Shown in pieces: positions 44,309-52,571 of a stretch of 64,000 nucleotides of DNA. The DNA is from Polaromonas sp. Lineage in GTDB: Bacteria; Pseudomonadota; Gammaproteobacteria; Burkholderiales; Burkholderiaceae_C. The notes under the pieces are model-generated. The model did not search any database and had not been told where the DNA came from. It was given only the letters and a program-made list of their open reading frames with translations. Each line of letters begins with the position of its first letter. The first letter of the stretch is position 1. Both the position numbers and the translations under genes were made by a program. The DNA is taken from NCBI GenBank assembly GCA_030654695.1, contig JAURWY010000026.1, positions 62,001 to 126,000 on the forward strand. Reading direction: 5' to 3'.

Positions 44309-44863
44309 TCAGCCGGCCAACAATTTATGCACCAAATCTGCTGTGGTTGAGGCCTTGTATTTGCGCATCAGGCGCGCCCGATAAACTTCTACCGTGCGGT
44401 GGCTGATGCTCAAGGCTCGGCCAATTTCTTTCGACGTCAAACCGCCCATCAAATGTGCGGCCACTTCACGTTCGCGGGCGGTGAGTTCAGCGGTGACCGG
44501 CCGACGAGAGCTGAGGTCTTCAAAGCTCCAAATACCAGCCTCGTGCGGGGCGTCACGGTTGAGGGTTCTGCCGGTCACGTGACACCAAAAAGTTTCGCCC
44601 TGAAAGCGGCCTCCCACGCGCCTCATGATGCGGTCATCAGAATACACGCCGCTGGCATTGAGGATCGGCGTCAGGCGGGCGCCGATGCGCTCGTACTCGG
44701 CATCGCTGGGGTAAAGCACCTTGAACGACTGGCCGACCAACTGCTCTCTCGCCGCACCAAACATCTCGCACACGTGCTGATTGCAGTCGACGATGGCGCG
44801 GTTGCGCGACAGCACCAAGCCGATCGGCGCCAAGTCAAAAGCCAATTGGTAACTCACTTCCAT
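44309..44863 (-). CDS. PAS-LuxR transcriptional regulator
   Basis: 184 residues. A PAS domain (about 5-115, FDLAPIGLVLSRNRAIVDCNQHVCEMFGAAREQLVGQSF) joined to a LuxR/FixJ helix-turn-helix (LTAREREVAAHLMGGLTSKEIGRALSISHRTVEVYRARLMRKY). The PAS domain presumably binds a small ligand or cofactor. Divergent from the CoA-transferase pair; a near-ideal palindrome lies 21 bases before its start and 61 bases before scoA. It likely controls both. Confidence 0.9.
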   Translation of the reverse strand: MEVSYQLAFDLAPIGLVLSRNRAIVDCNQHVCEMFGAAREQLVGQSFKVLYPSDAEYERIGARLTPILNASGVYSDDRIMRRVGGRFQGETFWCHVTGRTLNRDAPHEAGIWSFEDLSSRRPVTAELTAREREVAAHLMGGLTSKEIGRALSISHRTVEVYRARLMRKYKASTTADLVHKLLAG

Positions 44864-44883
44864 GGGACAAACCTTTAGGGAAA

Positions 44884-44905
44884 ACTACGTAATGCGTTAC
44901 GTAGT
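44884..44905. promoter_or_regulatory. Palindromic operator between PAS-LuxR gene and CoA-transferase operon
   Basis: Perfect 9-bp arms ACTACGTAA and TTACGTAGT separated by TGCG. The TACGTA-containing dyad is the kind of site FixJ/LuxR-type dimers bind. Its placement between the divergent genes makes the adjacent PAS-LuxR protein the obvious binder. Confidence 0.7.
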
Positions 44906-44965
44906 ATCGTAGTGACTCTGCTGCTGGGCTGTTTCACGGCCTTGCGGATTTAACTGGAGACTTTT

Positions 44966-45685
44966 GTGAACAAAATATTCCCCTCTGCCGAAGCCGCCCT
45001 GAAGGGCGTCGTCAAAGATGGTCAACTCTTGGCGGTTGGTGGTTTTGGCCTGTGCGGCATCCCGGAAGCACTGATTGAAGCGCTCAAACAAAGCCAAGTT
45101 AAAAACCTCACCGTCATTTCAAACAATGCCGGCGTTGACGGCTTTGGCCTCGGCAAATTGTTAGAGACACGGCAGATCAAAAAAATGATTTCGAGCTACG
45201 TCGGCGAGAACAAAGAGTTTGAACGCCAGTACCTCGCAGGCGAGCTGGAACTGGAGTTCACACCGCAGGGCACACTGGCTGAAAAGCTGCGCGCTGGCGG
45301 TGCCGGCATTCCGGCCTTTTTCACCAAAACCGGTGTCGGTACCTTGGTCGCTGAAGGCAAAGAACTGCGTGAATTCGATGGCGAAAATTACGTCTTGGAA
45401 CGCGCCTTGGTGCCGGACGTCTCGTTCGTCAAGGCGCACACCGCAGACAAGTCCGGCAACCTGCGTTTTCGCCTGACGGCTCGCAACTTCAACCCAGCCG
45501 TGGCCATGGCTGGCAAGCTGTGCATTGTGGAGGTCGAAGAGATTGTGGAAGTCGGCGAACTGGCCCCCGACGACATTCATCTGGCAGGCATTTACGTGCA
45601 CCGCATCGTGCTGAATGCCAATCCGGAGAAGCGCATCGAAAAACGCACGGTGACCGTGCCGACCAGCAACCCAACAGGAGCCTGA
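44966..45685 (+). CDS. scoA: 3-oxoacid CoA-transferase subunit A
   Basis: 239 residues from GTG 44966, with TGGAGA upstream. Family blocks: [99 protein letters not shown]. With subunit B it moves CoA from succinyl-CoA to acetoacetate or a related 3-oxoacid such as 3-oxoadipate. The exact acceptor (SCOT versus PcaI-type) is not certain. Confidence 0.93.
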   Translation: MNKIFPSAEAALKGVVKDGQLLAVGGFGLCGIPEALIEALKQSQVKNLTVISNNAGVDGFGLGKLLETRQIKKMISSYVGENKEFERQYLAGELELEFTPQGTLAEKLRAGGAGIPAFFTKTGVGTLVAEGKELREFDGENYVLERALVPDVSFVKAHTADKSGNLRFRLTARNFNPAVAMAGKLCIVEVEEIVEVGELAPDDIHLAGIYVHRIVLNANPEKRIEKRTVTVPTSNPTGA

Positions 45686-45686
45686 C

Positions 45687-46325
45687 ATGGCGTGGAACCA
45701 AGACCAAATGGCAGCCCGTGCTGCCCAAGAACTCGAAGACGGTTTTTACGTCAACCTCGGCATCGGCATCCCGACGCTGGTGGCCAACTTTGTGCCATCC
45801 AATATAGAGGTTTGGCTGCAGTCTGAAAACGGCATGCTCGGCATTGGCGCTTTTCCGACCGACGACAAGGTGGATGCTGACCTGATCAACGCAGGCAAGC
45901 AAACCGTCACCACCATCCCGGGTTCGTCGATCTTCGGCAGCCACGACAGCTTCGCCATGATCCGCGGCGGCAAGATCAACCTGTCCATCCTCGGCGCCAT
46001 GCAGGTCAGCGAGCAGGGCGACTTGGCGAACTGGATGATCCCCGGCAAGATGGTCAAAGGCATGGGCGGCGCCATGGACTTGGTGGCCGGCGTCAAGCGC
46101 GTGATCGTGCTGATGGAACACGTTGCCAAAAAGAAAGACGGCACCGAAGACCTGAAGATCTTGACCCAGTGCACCTTGCCACTGACCGGGCTTGGCGTGG
46201 TTGACCGCATCATCACCGATCTGGCCGTTATGGACGTCACGCCGCAAGGCTTGAAAGTCATCGAGATGGCCCCTGGCGTGACGCTGGAGCTGTTGCAGTC
46301 TAAGACCGGTGTGACGCTGATCTGA
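45687..46325 (+). CDS. scoB: 3-oxoacid CoA-transferase subunit B
   Basis: 212 residues, one base after scoA. The active-site Glu is in [88 protein letters not shown] text is typical of the B subunit. It ends just before a strong terminator. Confidence 0.94.
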   Translation: MAWNQDQMAARAAQELEDGFYVNLGIGIPTLVANFVPSNIEVWLQSENGMLGIGAFPTDDKVDADLINAGKQTVTTIPGSSIFGSHDSFAMIRGGKINLSILGAMQVSEQGDLANWMIPGKMVKGMGGAMDLVAGVKRVIVLMEHVAKKKDGTEDLKILTQCTLPLTGLGVVDRIITDLAVMDVTPQGLKVIEMAPGVTLELLQSKTGVTLI

Positions 46326-46332
46326 TGCTGTC

Positions 46333-46385
46333 AAAACGCTGAAGCGTTTTTCTAAAAGCCGCAGACGTCTTAGGCTGCGGCTTTT
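46333..46385. terminator. Double hairpin, bidirectional terminator
   Basis: Two stems in tandem: AAAACGCT-GA-AGCGTTTT (46333-46350) and AAAAGCCGCAG-N10-CTGCGGCTTTT (46354-46385), the second followed on the plus strand by more T (to 46387) and on the minus strand by its own T run. It ends scoAB on one side and marR on the other. The marR stop (46370-46372) lies in the loop of the second stem. Confidence 0.9.
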
Positions 46386-46933
46386 TTGCGTTTGATGGCG
46401 CTGATCTGCTTGGCCGTCGTGGTTGTTGTTGCTGTCTTGGCGGCTTTCGGCAGTGGGTCAAGGAGCTCGTCATGCGCCAAATTTTCAATCATCGCAAACA
46501 ACACTTTTCGTGTGGTCTGTAGGTCTTGGAGCGACAGGCCCTCGGAGCTCACGCGGTTGGTTTCTTCCGCCATGGGCACCAGTTTTGCTTTCAGTGCGCG
46601 GCCTTTGGCGCTGAGGTAGACGTAAACATTTTTTTTGTTGGTCGGTAGGTGCTTGCGCTCGATATAGCCTTGAATTTCCATCGCCTTCATGGCGCTGAAG
46701 GTGGTCGGTTCCATCACGCCGGCGCGTTCGCTGAGTTCCTTTTGTGTCAGTCCGTCAGCCTCCCACAAAATGCGCAAAAAGCTCCAGTGGCCAAAGGGCA
46801 CGCCATGGGCCGCAAGCCGCATTTGCAAGGCCCTGCGAAAGGCCCGCTCAGTATCCCGTATCAAGTGCGCCAGCCGGTCGTTGGGAACCGCCTCACGCCA
46901 GTGGTGAAGGATGTTGTGGGTTGCGTTATTCAT
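46370..46933 (-). CDS. MarR-family transcriptional regulator
   Basis: 187 residues from ATG 46933, overlapping the stop of the Gfo/Idh/MocA gene. The winged helix is HWSFLRILWEADGLTQKELSERAGVMEPTTFSAMKAMEIQGYIERKHLPTNKKNVYVYLSAKGRALK. A Thr/Ala/Lys-rich tail (TATTTTTAKQISAIKRKKAAA) is unusual and probably disordered. It is the last gene of the reductase-dehydrogenase-marR operon, so it likely represses the aromatic cluster in the absence of its inducer, possibly at the dyad at 49152-49171. Confidence 0.92.
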   Translation of the reverse strand: MNNATHNILHHWREAVPNDRLAHLIRDTERAFRRALQMRLAAHGVPFGHWSFLRILWEADGLTQKELSERAGVMEPTTFSAMKAMEIQGYIERKHLPTNKKNVYVYLSAKGRALKAKLVPMAEETNRVSSEGLSLQDLQTTRKVLFAMIENLAHDELLDPLPKAAKTATTTTTAKQISAIKRKKAAA

Positions 46934-48138
46934 GGCATTGAGTCGTATGCAACTTGCAGGCCCGGCTGGCAATCTTGGCCTGTGCGTGCCGACTCAAGAA
47001 TGGCCAAACAGACCGCCGTGGTGGCGCGGGCCCATTCACCATTGTGTCTGACAGGCCGGTCTCGGGCCACCGCGTCGAACAGTTCATCGATCACTTCCAC
47101 CCGAGGAATGCGGGGTGCCGGTAAGGTCTCGGTTATTTTGTGTTTGTCGGCGTAAATGTTGATACCTGTCGGACTTGGGCGCAGGTCGGCTTTTTCACAA
47201 CTGATGATGAGTTGACCAAAATGCTGGTGCGCCAGATTGGCGGGCAGGGTGGTGTTAGGGGTATACAAGCTGCCGCCATAATTGCGGGCAGCCTTCAAGG
47301 CGGTTTCATCGGCCGCGTTGGTTGTCGCTTCTAGTCGTTTTCTCGCTGCGCCGTAGTCTTGGGCATGTTTGGCTTGGCCCAATTCGGAGAGGTTGTCCAT
47401 CAACTCATCCGAGTCGTAATGTCCGTAGCCGCTGTACGTGCTGGACGCAAAAGCGCCGCCTTCAAAACCCAGCAGCGCGCTGTAGGCGCCTTCAGTGGGG
47501 CGCGATGCGTCCCATGCGCCGGTGTGGGCCCGCACGCTACGCACCAAGCCGCCGCCCAGCAACCGGACGATGTCGATTTGATGCGTGGCCTGGCTGTGTA
47601 TGACGCCTCCTCCCGCCAGCGTGTCGAGCTCTTCCGGGCGCCGTGGGCGGTACAAAAAATCGGTGTAATTCAGGGCCGTGATCATTTTTACCGCGCCATA
47701 GAGACCACTGTCGATGATTTCCCGGCACCGCTGAATCGGGGCGTTGAAGCTGTGGCTGTGGCCAACGATCAGCTGAACGCCGGCACGCTGTGCTGCGTCC
47801 ACCATGCGTGTGCATTCTTCGATCGACAGCGCCATGGGTTTTTCAACCAGCACGTGTTTCCCATGGGCGGCTGCCAGGCACACATGTTCTGCGTGAAACT
47901 GGTGGGGCGAGGCGATGTAGACCGCTTCGATATTGGGGTTGGCGCACAAAGCGTCGATGCTCTCGTAAACCGGTGCACCAAAATCTGACGCAAACTGCGC
48001 TCGAGCGGCTGCGATCGGGTCAGCCGCACCGACCAGTTGGATGCGCTGGTCGTGCACCAGCGTGGGCAACATCAGCGTGAAAGCTCGACCCAGTCCGACC
48101 ACGCCGAGTCGGAGTCTTCTGGGGTGTTCTGTGTTCAT
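46930..48138 (-). CDS. Gfo/Idh/MocA oxidoreductase, probable aromatic cis-dihydrodiol dehydrogenase
   Basis: 402 residues from ATG 48138. NAD site RLGVVGLGRAFTLMLPTLVHDQRIQLVGAADP; the family signature EKPMAL with its Lys (GKHVLVEKPMALSIEECTRMV); His in GGGVIHSQATHQID. Phthalate cis-4,5-dihydrodiol dehydrogenase (Pht4) belongs to this family and is about 410 residues long, matching here. Flanked by the dioxygenase reductase and marR genes with four-base overlaps. The role in rearomatising the dioxygenase product is inferred from context. Confidence 0.85.
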   Translation of the reverse strand: MNTEHPRRLRLGVVGLGRAFTLMLPTLVHDQRIQLVGAADPIAAARAQFASDFGAPVYESIDALCANPNIEAVYIASPHQFHAEHVCLAAAHGKHVLVEKPMALSIEECTRMVDAAQRAGVQLIVGHSHSFNAPIQRCREIIDSGLYGAVKMITALNYTDFLYRPRRPEELDTLAGGGVIHSQATHQIDIVRLLGGGLVRSVRAHTGAWDASRPTEGAYSALLGFEGGAFASSTYSGYGHYDSDELMDNLSELGQAKHAQDYGAARKRLEATTNAADETALKAARNYGGSLYTPNTTLPANLAHQHFGQLIISCEKADLRPSPTGINIYADKHKITETLPAPRIPRVEVIDELFDAVARDRPVRHNGEWARATTAVCLAILESARTGQDCQPGLQVAYDSMP

Positions 48139-49109
48139 AAATCCAGGACCAGTTCCGCGCTGGTGGCGCGCGACACGCAGACCATGATGTGGCTGGATTT
48201 TTCGTTCTCGCTCAGCACCATGTCGCGGTGCTCGGCATCCCCTGCGAGCAAGCCTGTTCGGCAAGATCCGCAGGTGCCGCTTTCGCATGAACTTGGCACC
48301 GCGTGGCCTGCTGCCCGCAAGGCCTGCAAGATAGATTGCTCTGCGCTCACAGCCACAGTGGCACCGCTTTTTTGCAAGCGCACGTTGAAGGCGGTATTGG
48401 TCGCATGGGTGCTGGCATCGACACCAAAGCTTTCAAAGTGGACGGCCCCAGATGGCCAGTGTCCCGACATGTCGGCGACGGTGTCCATCAAACCGCGCGG
48501 GCCGCAGCAGTAAACGTGCGCCTGGGTCGGCGTTTCGAACACTGGCCAAAAATCAAGGGCTTGGTGGATGTCGCCGTGGTCATGATGGATTTGGACATGG
48601 GCGGCGAAATCATCGCTGTTGAGCTCTGATAAAAACGCTGTACTGTCCGCGTCACGTGTGCAGTAGATCAACTTAAACGCTGTGTTGCCTTGGCTTTTCA
48701 GGTGCCGCATCATTGCCAAAATGGGCGTGATGCCAATGCCGCCCGCCACAAACAAAAAACGGGTGGCACGTGGATGCAGTTCGAAATTGTTGCGGGGTGC
48801 GCTCACGGGCAACAGGTCGCCAAGGTGCACATCGTCGGCCATGCTGATCGAGCCGCCTCGACCGCCGCGGTCGCGTTTCACAGCGATCTGATAAAGACTG
48901 GTGTCTGCCGGATGGCTGCACAGGGAGTAGTTGCGCCGTGCACCATTCGGCACTTGCACGGTCAAGTGAGCGCCGGCTGTGAAGGCGGGTAAGTCTTGGC
49001 CGTCAGGGCTGCGCAACTCGAACAGGTCAATGTCGCTGGTCAGCGCTTCTTTTCGGACAACCTGCAGATTGACAAACGTCACATCCGCCACAGGGTTAAC
49101 GAGCATCAT
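48135..49109 (-). CDS. Rieske dioxygenase reductase (PDR/VanB family)
   Basis: 324 residues from ATG 49109 (MMLVNPVADVTFVNLQVV). Order: FMN domain (RRNYSLCSHPAD), NAD domain (RFLFVAGGIGITPILAMMRHL, VYCCGPRGLMDTV) and C-terminal plant-type [2Fe-2S] domain with CESGTCGSC and a later VCVSRA. Typical of phthalate dioxygenase reductase, which feeds electrons from NADH directly to the oxygenase. Divergent from the oxygenase gene; overlaps the dehydrogenase start. Confidence 0.92.
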   Translation of the reverse strand: MMLVNPVADVTFVNLQVVRKEALTSDIDLFELRSPDGQDLPAFTAGAHLTVQVPNGARRNYSLCSHPADTSLYQIAVKRDRGGRGGSISMADDVHLGDLLPVSAPRNNFELHPRATRFLFVAGGIGITPILAMMRHLKSQGNTAFKLIYCTRDADSTAFLSELNSDDFAAHVQIHHDHGDIHQALDFWPVFETPTQAHVYCCGPRGLMDTVADMSGHWPSGAVHFESFGVDASTHATNTAFNVRLQKSGATVAVSAEQSILQALRAAGHAVPSSCESGTCGSCRTGLLAGDAEHRDMVLSENEKSSHIMVCVSRATSAELVLDL

Positions 49110-49127
49110 GATTTCCCTTGAATTTTC

Positions 49128-49177
49128 TTGACAATTTTGCCGCCTACGAATAATCTTAGCCACCTAAGAATAATCTT
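49128..49177 (+). promoter_or_regulatory. Dioxygenase promoter with overlapping operator
   Basis: TTGACA (49128-49133), a 17-base spacer and TAATCT (49151-49156) give a strong sigma-70 promoter toward the Rieske gene, with a start near 49163. Over the -10 and start lies a dyad AATCTTAG-CCAC-CTAAGAAT (49152-49171, one mismatch). GAATAATCTT also occurs twice as a direct repeat exactly 20 bases apart (49148, 49168). A weaker divergent -10/-35 (TATTCT/TTGCAG) overlaps the same site on the minus strand. A repressor here would shut both directions. Confidence 0.7.
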
Positions 49178-49252
49178 CTTGTTTCAAATCTGCAAGCAGT
49201 TTTGATGACGCCGCCAAAGGCTTCATCTCACTGCGCTCGAAAGATATTTCAC

Positions 49253-50518
49253 ATGTTGACCCACGAAGAAAATGACTTGTTGTGCCGGGTTGAAGGCCAG
49301 GCTCCCATGGGACAGTTGATGCGCCGCCACTGGACCCCTGTGTGCCTGATTGAAGAAGTCAGCGAACCCGATGGCACGCCCATCAAGGCGCAGCTGTTTG
49401 GAGAAGACTTGGTGGTGTTTCGCGACACCAACGGCCGCGTCGGCGTGATGGACGAATACTGTCCGCACCGCCGAGCCTCGCTGGTGTTCGGTCGCAACGA
49501 AGACTGTGGTCTGCGCTGTCTCTACCACGGCTGGAAGATGGACGTTGAGGGTAACGTGCTTGAAATGGTCTCTGAACCCGCCGCCAGCGGCATGGCGCAA
49601 AAAGTCAAGCACTTGGCCTATCCAACAAAAGAGTGGGGCAGTTTTGTTTGGGCCTACATGGGTCCGCCAGAAACGCAGCCAGAATTTGTTCCACCCGCCT
49701 GGGCGCCGACGGCCGACACGCAAGTCACGGTGGCCAAGGCGATCATCCCGTGCAATTGGGCGCAGATTCTAGAAGGGGCCATCGACTCGGCCCACAGCTC
49801 CAGCCTGCATTCCTCCGACATGGTGCCCGCCCGCGTCGACTCCGCCCAAGCCACCGACACCACGTGGTTGCGACCCTCGACTGACAAGGCGCCGCGGTTG
49901 CAGATTGAGCGCACTGCATACGGTTTTCGCTACGCGGCCATTCGCCGTCCGATCACCCAAGCCGCGGTCAACGACTACGTCCGTGCGACAGTGTTTGTGG
50001 CCCCTGCCACGGCCTTGATCCCACCGAACAACTTGTACAACGTAGCCAACATCAACGTGCCCATGGACGACACCCACACGGCGTTTTATTTCATCGCTTG
50101 GGGGCCGGCAACGACAACGCCAGATACCGCTGCTTGGCGCCAATTTTTGGGTCAGCAAATAGGGGTCGACCTGGATGACACCTACAGGCCGCTGCGCAAT
50201 CGCGATAACCACTTCTGGCAAGATCGCGCAGCCATGAAAGCCGGTAACTTCACCGGCATCACCGGCTTTCCGAATCAAGACATTGCGATGTGGGTCACCA
50301 TGGGGCCGATCGCTGACCGCACCCACGACCGCTTGGGTGCCAGTGACCAGGCAATCGTTGAGTTTCGGCGGCAAATGCTGCAAGCGGTGAAGTCCTTTCA
50401 GGCTGGCGGGCCGGCCATTGGCACCGGTGACGAGCGTATCCCCGCCACTGTCTGCGCCTTCCAAGCGATTGTTCCCAAGACAACGGACTGGCGCGCTTTT
50501 GCCGCAGCTCATGTGTAA
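49253..50518 (+). CDS. Rieske aromatic dioxygenase alpha subunit, phthalate 4,5-dioxygenase-like
   Basis: 421 residues from ATG 49253 (MLTHEENDLLCRVEGQAPMGQLMRRHW); the frame could start at 49205. Rieske cluster ligands Cys70-x-His72 (CPHRRASL) and Cys89-xx-His92 (CLYHGWKM). Mononuclear iron site in LEGAIDSAHSSSLHSSDM. Single-component-type oxygenase of the phthalate group (no beta subunit nearby). I recognise the sequence as close to phthalate 4,5-dioxygenase (Pht3/OphA2), and the neighbours support it. The related isophthalate enzyme remains an alternative, although the decarboxylase-like gene at 51561 favours phthalate. Confidence 0.88.
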   Translation: MLTHEENDLLCRVEGQAPMGQLMRRHWTPVCLIEEVSEPDGTPIKAQLFGEDLVVFRDTNGRVGVMDEYCPHRRASLVFGRNEDCGLRCLYHGWKMDVEGNVLEMVSEPAASGMAQKVKHLAYPTKEWGSFVWAYMGPPETQPEFVPPAWAPTADTQVTVAKAIIPCNWAQILEGAIDSAHSSSLHSSDMVPARVDSAQATDTTWLRPSTDKAPRLQIERTAYGFRYAAIRRPITQAAVNDYVRATVFVAPATALIPPNNLYNVANINVPMDDTHTAFYFIAWGPATTTPDTAAWRQFLGQQIGVDLDDTYRPLRNRDNHFWQDRAAMKAGNFTGITGFPNQDIAMWVTMGPIADRTHDRLGASDQAIVEFRRQMLQAVKSFQAGGPAIGTGDERIPATVCAFQAIVPKTTDWRAFAAAHV

Positions 50519-50564
50519 ATTTTTCGACCATTGAATTTAAACAAAATCTACAGGAGACATTTTC

Positions 50565-51548
50565 ATGAAACAACGTCGTCATTATTTGTTCGCAACTGCT
50601 CTGCTGGCCGCCGGTGCAGTGGCTCTGCCTATGCTGTCCAGTGCGCAGAGTGGCTACCCGAACAAACCCATGAAGTTTGTGGTGCCCTATGCGGCGGGTG
50701 GTCTGCCTGATACGGTCGCTCGCATTTTCGCGCAGCGTCTCGGTGACAAGCTGGGGCAGTCTGTTGTCGTCGACAACCGGCCAGGTGCTAACGGCGTGGT
50801 GGCGGCGAACGCACTCGCCAGCGCCCCTAAAGATGGCTACACCTTCCTCGTGACCGATGGTTCGATGTTCTCCATCAACCCGGCCATTTACAAGAGCTTG
50901 AGCTATGACTACAAGCGCGACTTCGTGCCCGTCTCTCTGGCCGCGCGTGCGCCCTTGTACCTGGCTGTCCACCCGAAGGTGCCGGCCAATAGTTTGCAAG
51001 AGTTCATCGCATTGGCCAAAGCCAAACCCGGCACCCTCAATTACGGTTCTTCCGGTATCGGCAGCACGCACCATTTAACGATGGAAGCCCTGAAGGCCAC
51101 GTTGGGCCTGCAACTGACCCATGTGCCGTTCAAAGGTTCTGGCCAGTCGGTGCCGGCCTTGATCGGAGGGCAGGTGGACGTGCTGTTTTCTGCACTCCCT
51201 TCGTTGTCAGGCTTTGTTAAATCCGGACAGGTCAAGTTGATTGCGACCAATTCGGCCCAGCGCTCTGCGCAAGAGCCCAACGTGCCTGCTATTGCAGAAA
51301 TCATCCCTGGTTTTGACTTCGCGCCGATTGTCGGTGTGCTGGCCGCGACCGGCACACCTGCCAGTGTGATCGAACGCATCAGTCTTGAGATGGCCCAGAT
51401 CGCCAAAATGCCCGAGGTCATCCTGACCTTGAACAATGCGGGCATAGACCCCATTGGCAGCAGCCCCGCAGACTACAACAAAGCCATCTTGGGCGAAAAC
51501 GAACGACTGTCCAAGGCCATCATTGCCGCCGGCATGAAATCTGATTAA
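50565..51548 (+). CDS. Bug-family tripartite tricarboxylate receptor (TctC-like), first copy
   Basis: 327 residues with a signal peptide (MKQRRHYLFATALLAAGAVALPMLSSAQS). Family text: YPNKPMKFVVPYAAGGLPDTVARIFAQRLGDKLGQSVVVDNRPGANGVVAAN, GTLNYGSSGIGSTHHLTMEALKATLGLQLTHVPFKGSGQSVPALIGGQVDVLF. Binds a carboxylate for a TctAB transporter that must lie elsewhere. Position between the oxygenase and decarboxylase-like genes suggests an aromatic carboxylate ligand. Confidence 0.93.
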   Translation: MKQRRHYLFATALLAAGAVALPMLSSAQSGYPNKPMKFVVPYAAGGLPDTVARIFAQRLGDKLGQSVVVDNRPGANGVVAANALASAPKDGYTFLVTDGSMFSINPAIYKSLSYDYKRDFVPVSLAARAPLYLAVHPKVPANSLQEFIALAKAKPGTLNYGSSGIGSTHHLTMEALKATLGLQLTHVPFKGSGQSVPALIGGQVDVLFSALPSLSGFVKSGQVKLIATNSAQRSAQEPNVPAIAEIIPGFDFAPIVGVLAATGTPASVIERISLEMAQIAKMPEVILTLNNAGIDPIGSSPADYNKAILGENERLSKAIIAAGMKSD

Positions 51549-51560
51549 CCAAACACCTAC

Positions 51561-52553
51561 ATGTCCAAGCTCAAACTGACTTTCGGCTGCTGGAACTACG
51601 ACCGCACCCGTGCCCTCATGGACGGCAGCGTGCAACCAGACGGCATTGACCTGAACTACCTCAACATGCCTGTTGAGGAAACTTTCTTTCGCATGCTGCG
51701 GCATAAGGAATTTGATGTGGCCGAGATGTCGCTCTCGTCTTACACCGTGTCGATGTTCAATCCGGCGCGGCCATTCGTGGCCATCCCTGTTTTTCCTTCG
51801 CGGTTTTTCAGGCATTCCTGCATTTACGTCAACGCCAAATCTGGTATTCGTGAAGCCAAAGACCTGATCGGAAAACGCGTTGGAAACCCGGAATACCAGA
51901 TGACCGCCCCGGTCTGGATTCGCGGTATTTTGTCCGACCACTACGGCGTGCCGGTCGACAGTGTGAGTTACTTCACCGGTGGTGAAGAAGAGCCCGGTCG
52001 CTCTGAAAAAATCCAGCTCGACCTGCCGCCCAACATCAAAGTTGAGCGCATTGGCCCTGACCAAACATTGGCGCAAATGCTGCTCGATGGTGAGATTGAT
52101 GCGCTCTACACCGCCCGCATGCCGTCGAGCTTTTTGAAAGGCGGCGGCAAGGTTGTGCGCTTGTTTGAAGACTACGAACAAGTCGAGCGTAATTACTTCA
52201 AAGAAACCAAGATGTTTCCGATCATGCACACGGTGGCGATTCGCCGCGATGTGTACGAGGCGAATCCCTGGGTGGCTCGCTCCATGATGAAGGCGCTCGA
52301 AGAATCGCAACGCCGTACCTACGAAGACCTCTACGAAACAGCGGCGCTCAAGGTCATGTTGCCATGGCTCACGTCGCACGTCGAGCAGGTCAAGCGTGAG
52401 ATGGGCGAAGACTTCTGGCCGTATGGCTTCGAAAAGAACGAAGAAACCTTGCGGACCTTTTTGCGCTACTCCTACGAGCAAGGCCTTTCAAAACGCTTGC
52501 TCGAGCCGCGTGACCTGTTTGCCCCTGAGTCGCTAGAAGCCTTCAAAATTTGA
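51561..52553 (+). CDS. 4,5-dihydroxyphthalate decarboxylase-like protein
   Basis: 330 residues, matching Pht5 in length. Start MSKLKLTFGCWNYDRTRALMDGSVQPDGIDLNYLNMPVEETFFRMLRHKEFDVAEMSLSSY is characteristic; later FPSRFFRHSCIYVNAKSGIREAKDLIGKRVGNPEYQMTAPVWIRGIL. The family shares the periplasmic-binding fold, yet no signal peptide is present, which fits a cytoplasmic enzyme. It would release one carboxyl of 4,5-dihydroxyphthalate to give protocatechuate. Twelve bases after the receptor gene. Confidence 0.88.
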   Translation: MSKLKLTFGCWNYDRTRALMDGSVQPDGIDLNYLNMPVEETFFRMLRHKEFDVAEMSLSSYTVSMFNPARPFVAIPVFPSRFFRHSCIYVNAKSGIREAKDLIGKRVGNPEYQMTAPVWIRGILSDHYGVPVDSVSYFTGGEEEPGRSEKIQLDLPPNIKVERIGPDQTLAQMLLDGEIDALYTARMPSSFLKGGGKVVRLFEDYEQVERNYFKETKMFPIMHTVAIRRDVYEANPWVARSMMKALEESQRRTYEDLYETAALKVMLPWLTSHVEQVKREMGEDFWPYGFEKNEETLRTFLRYSYEQGLSKRLLEPRDLFAPESLEAFKI

Positions 52554-52571
52554 GCTTGGACTTGCGTCCGT

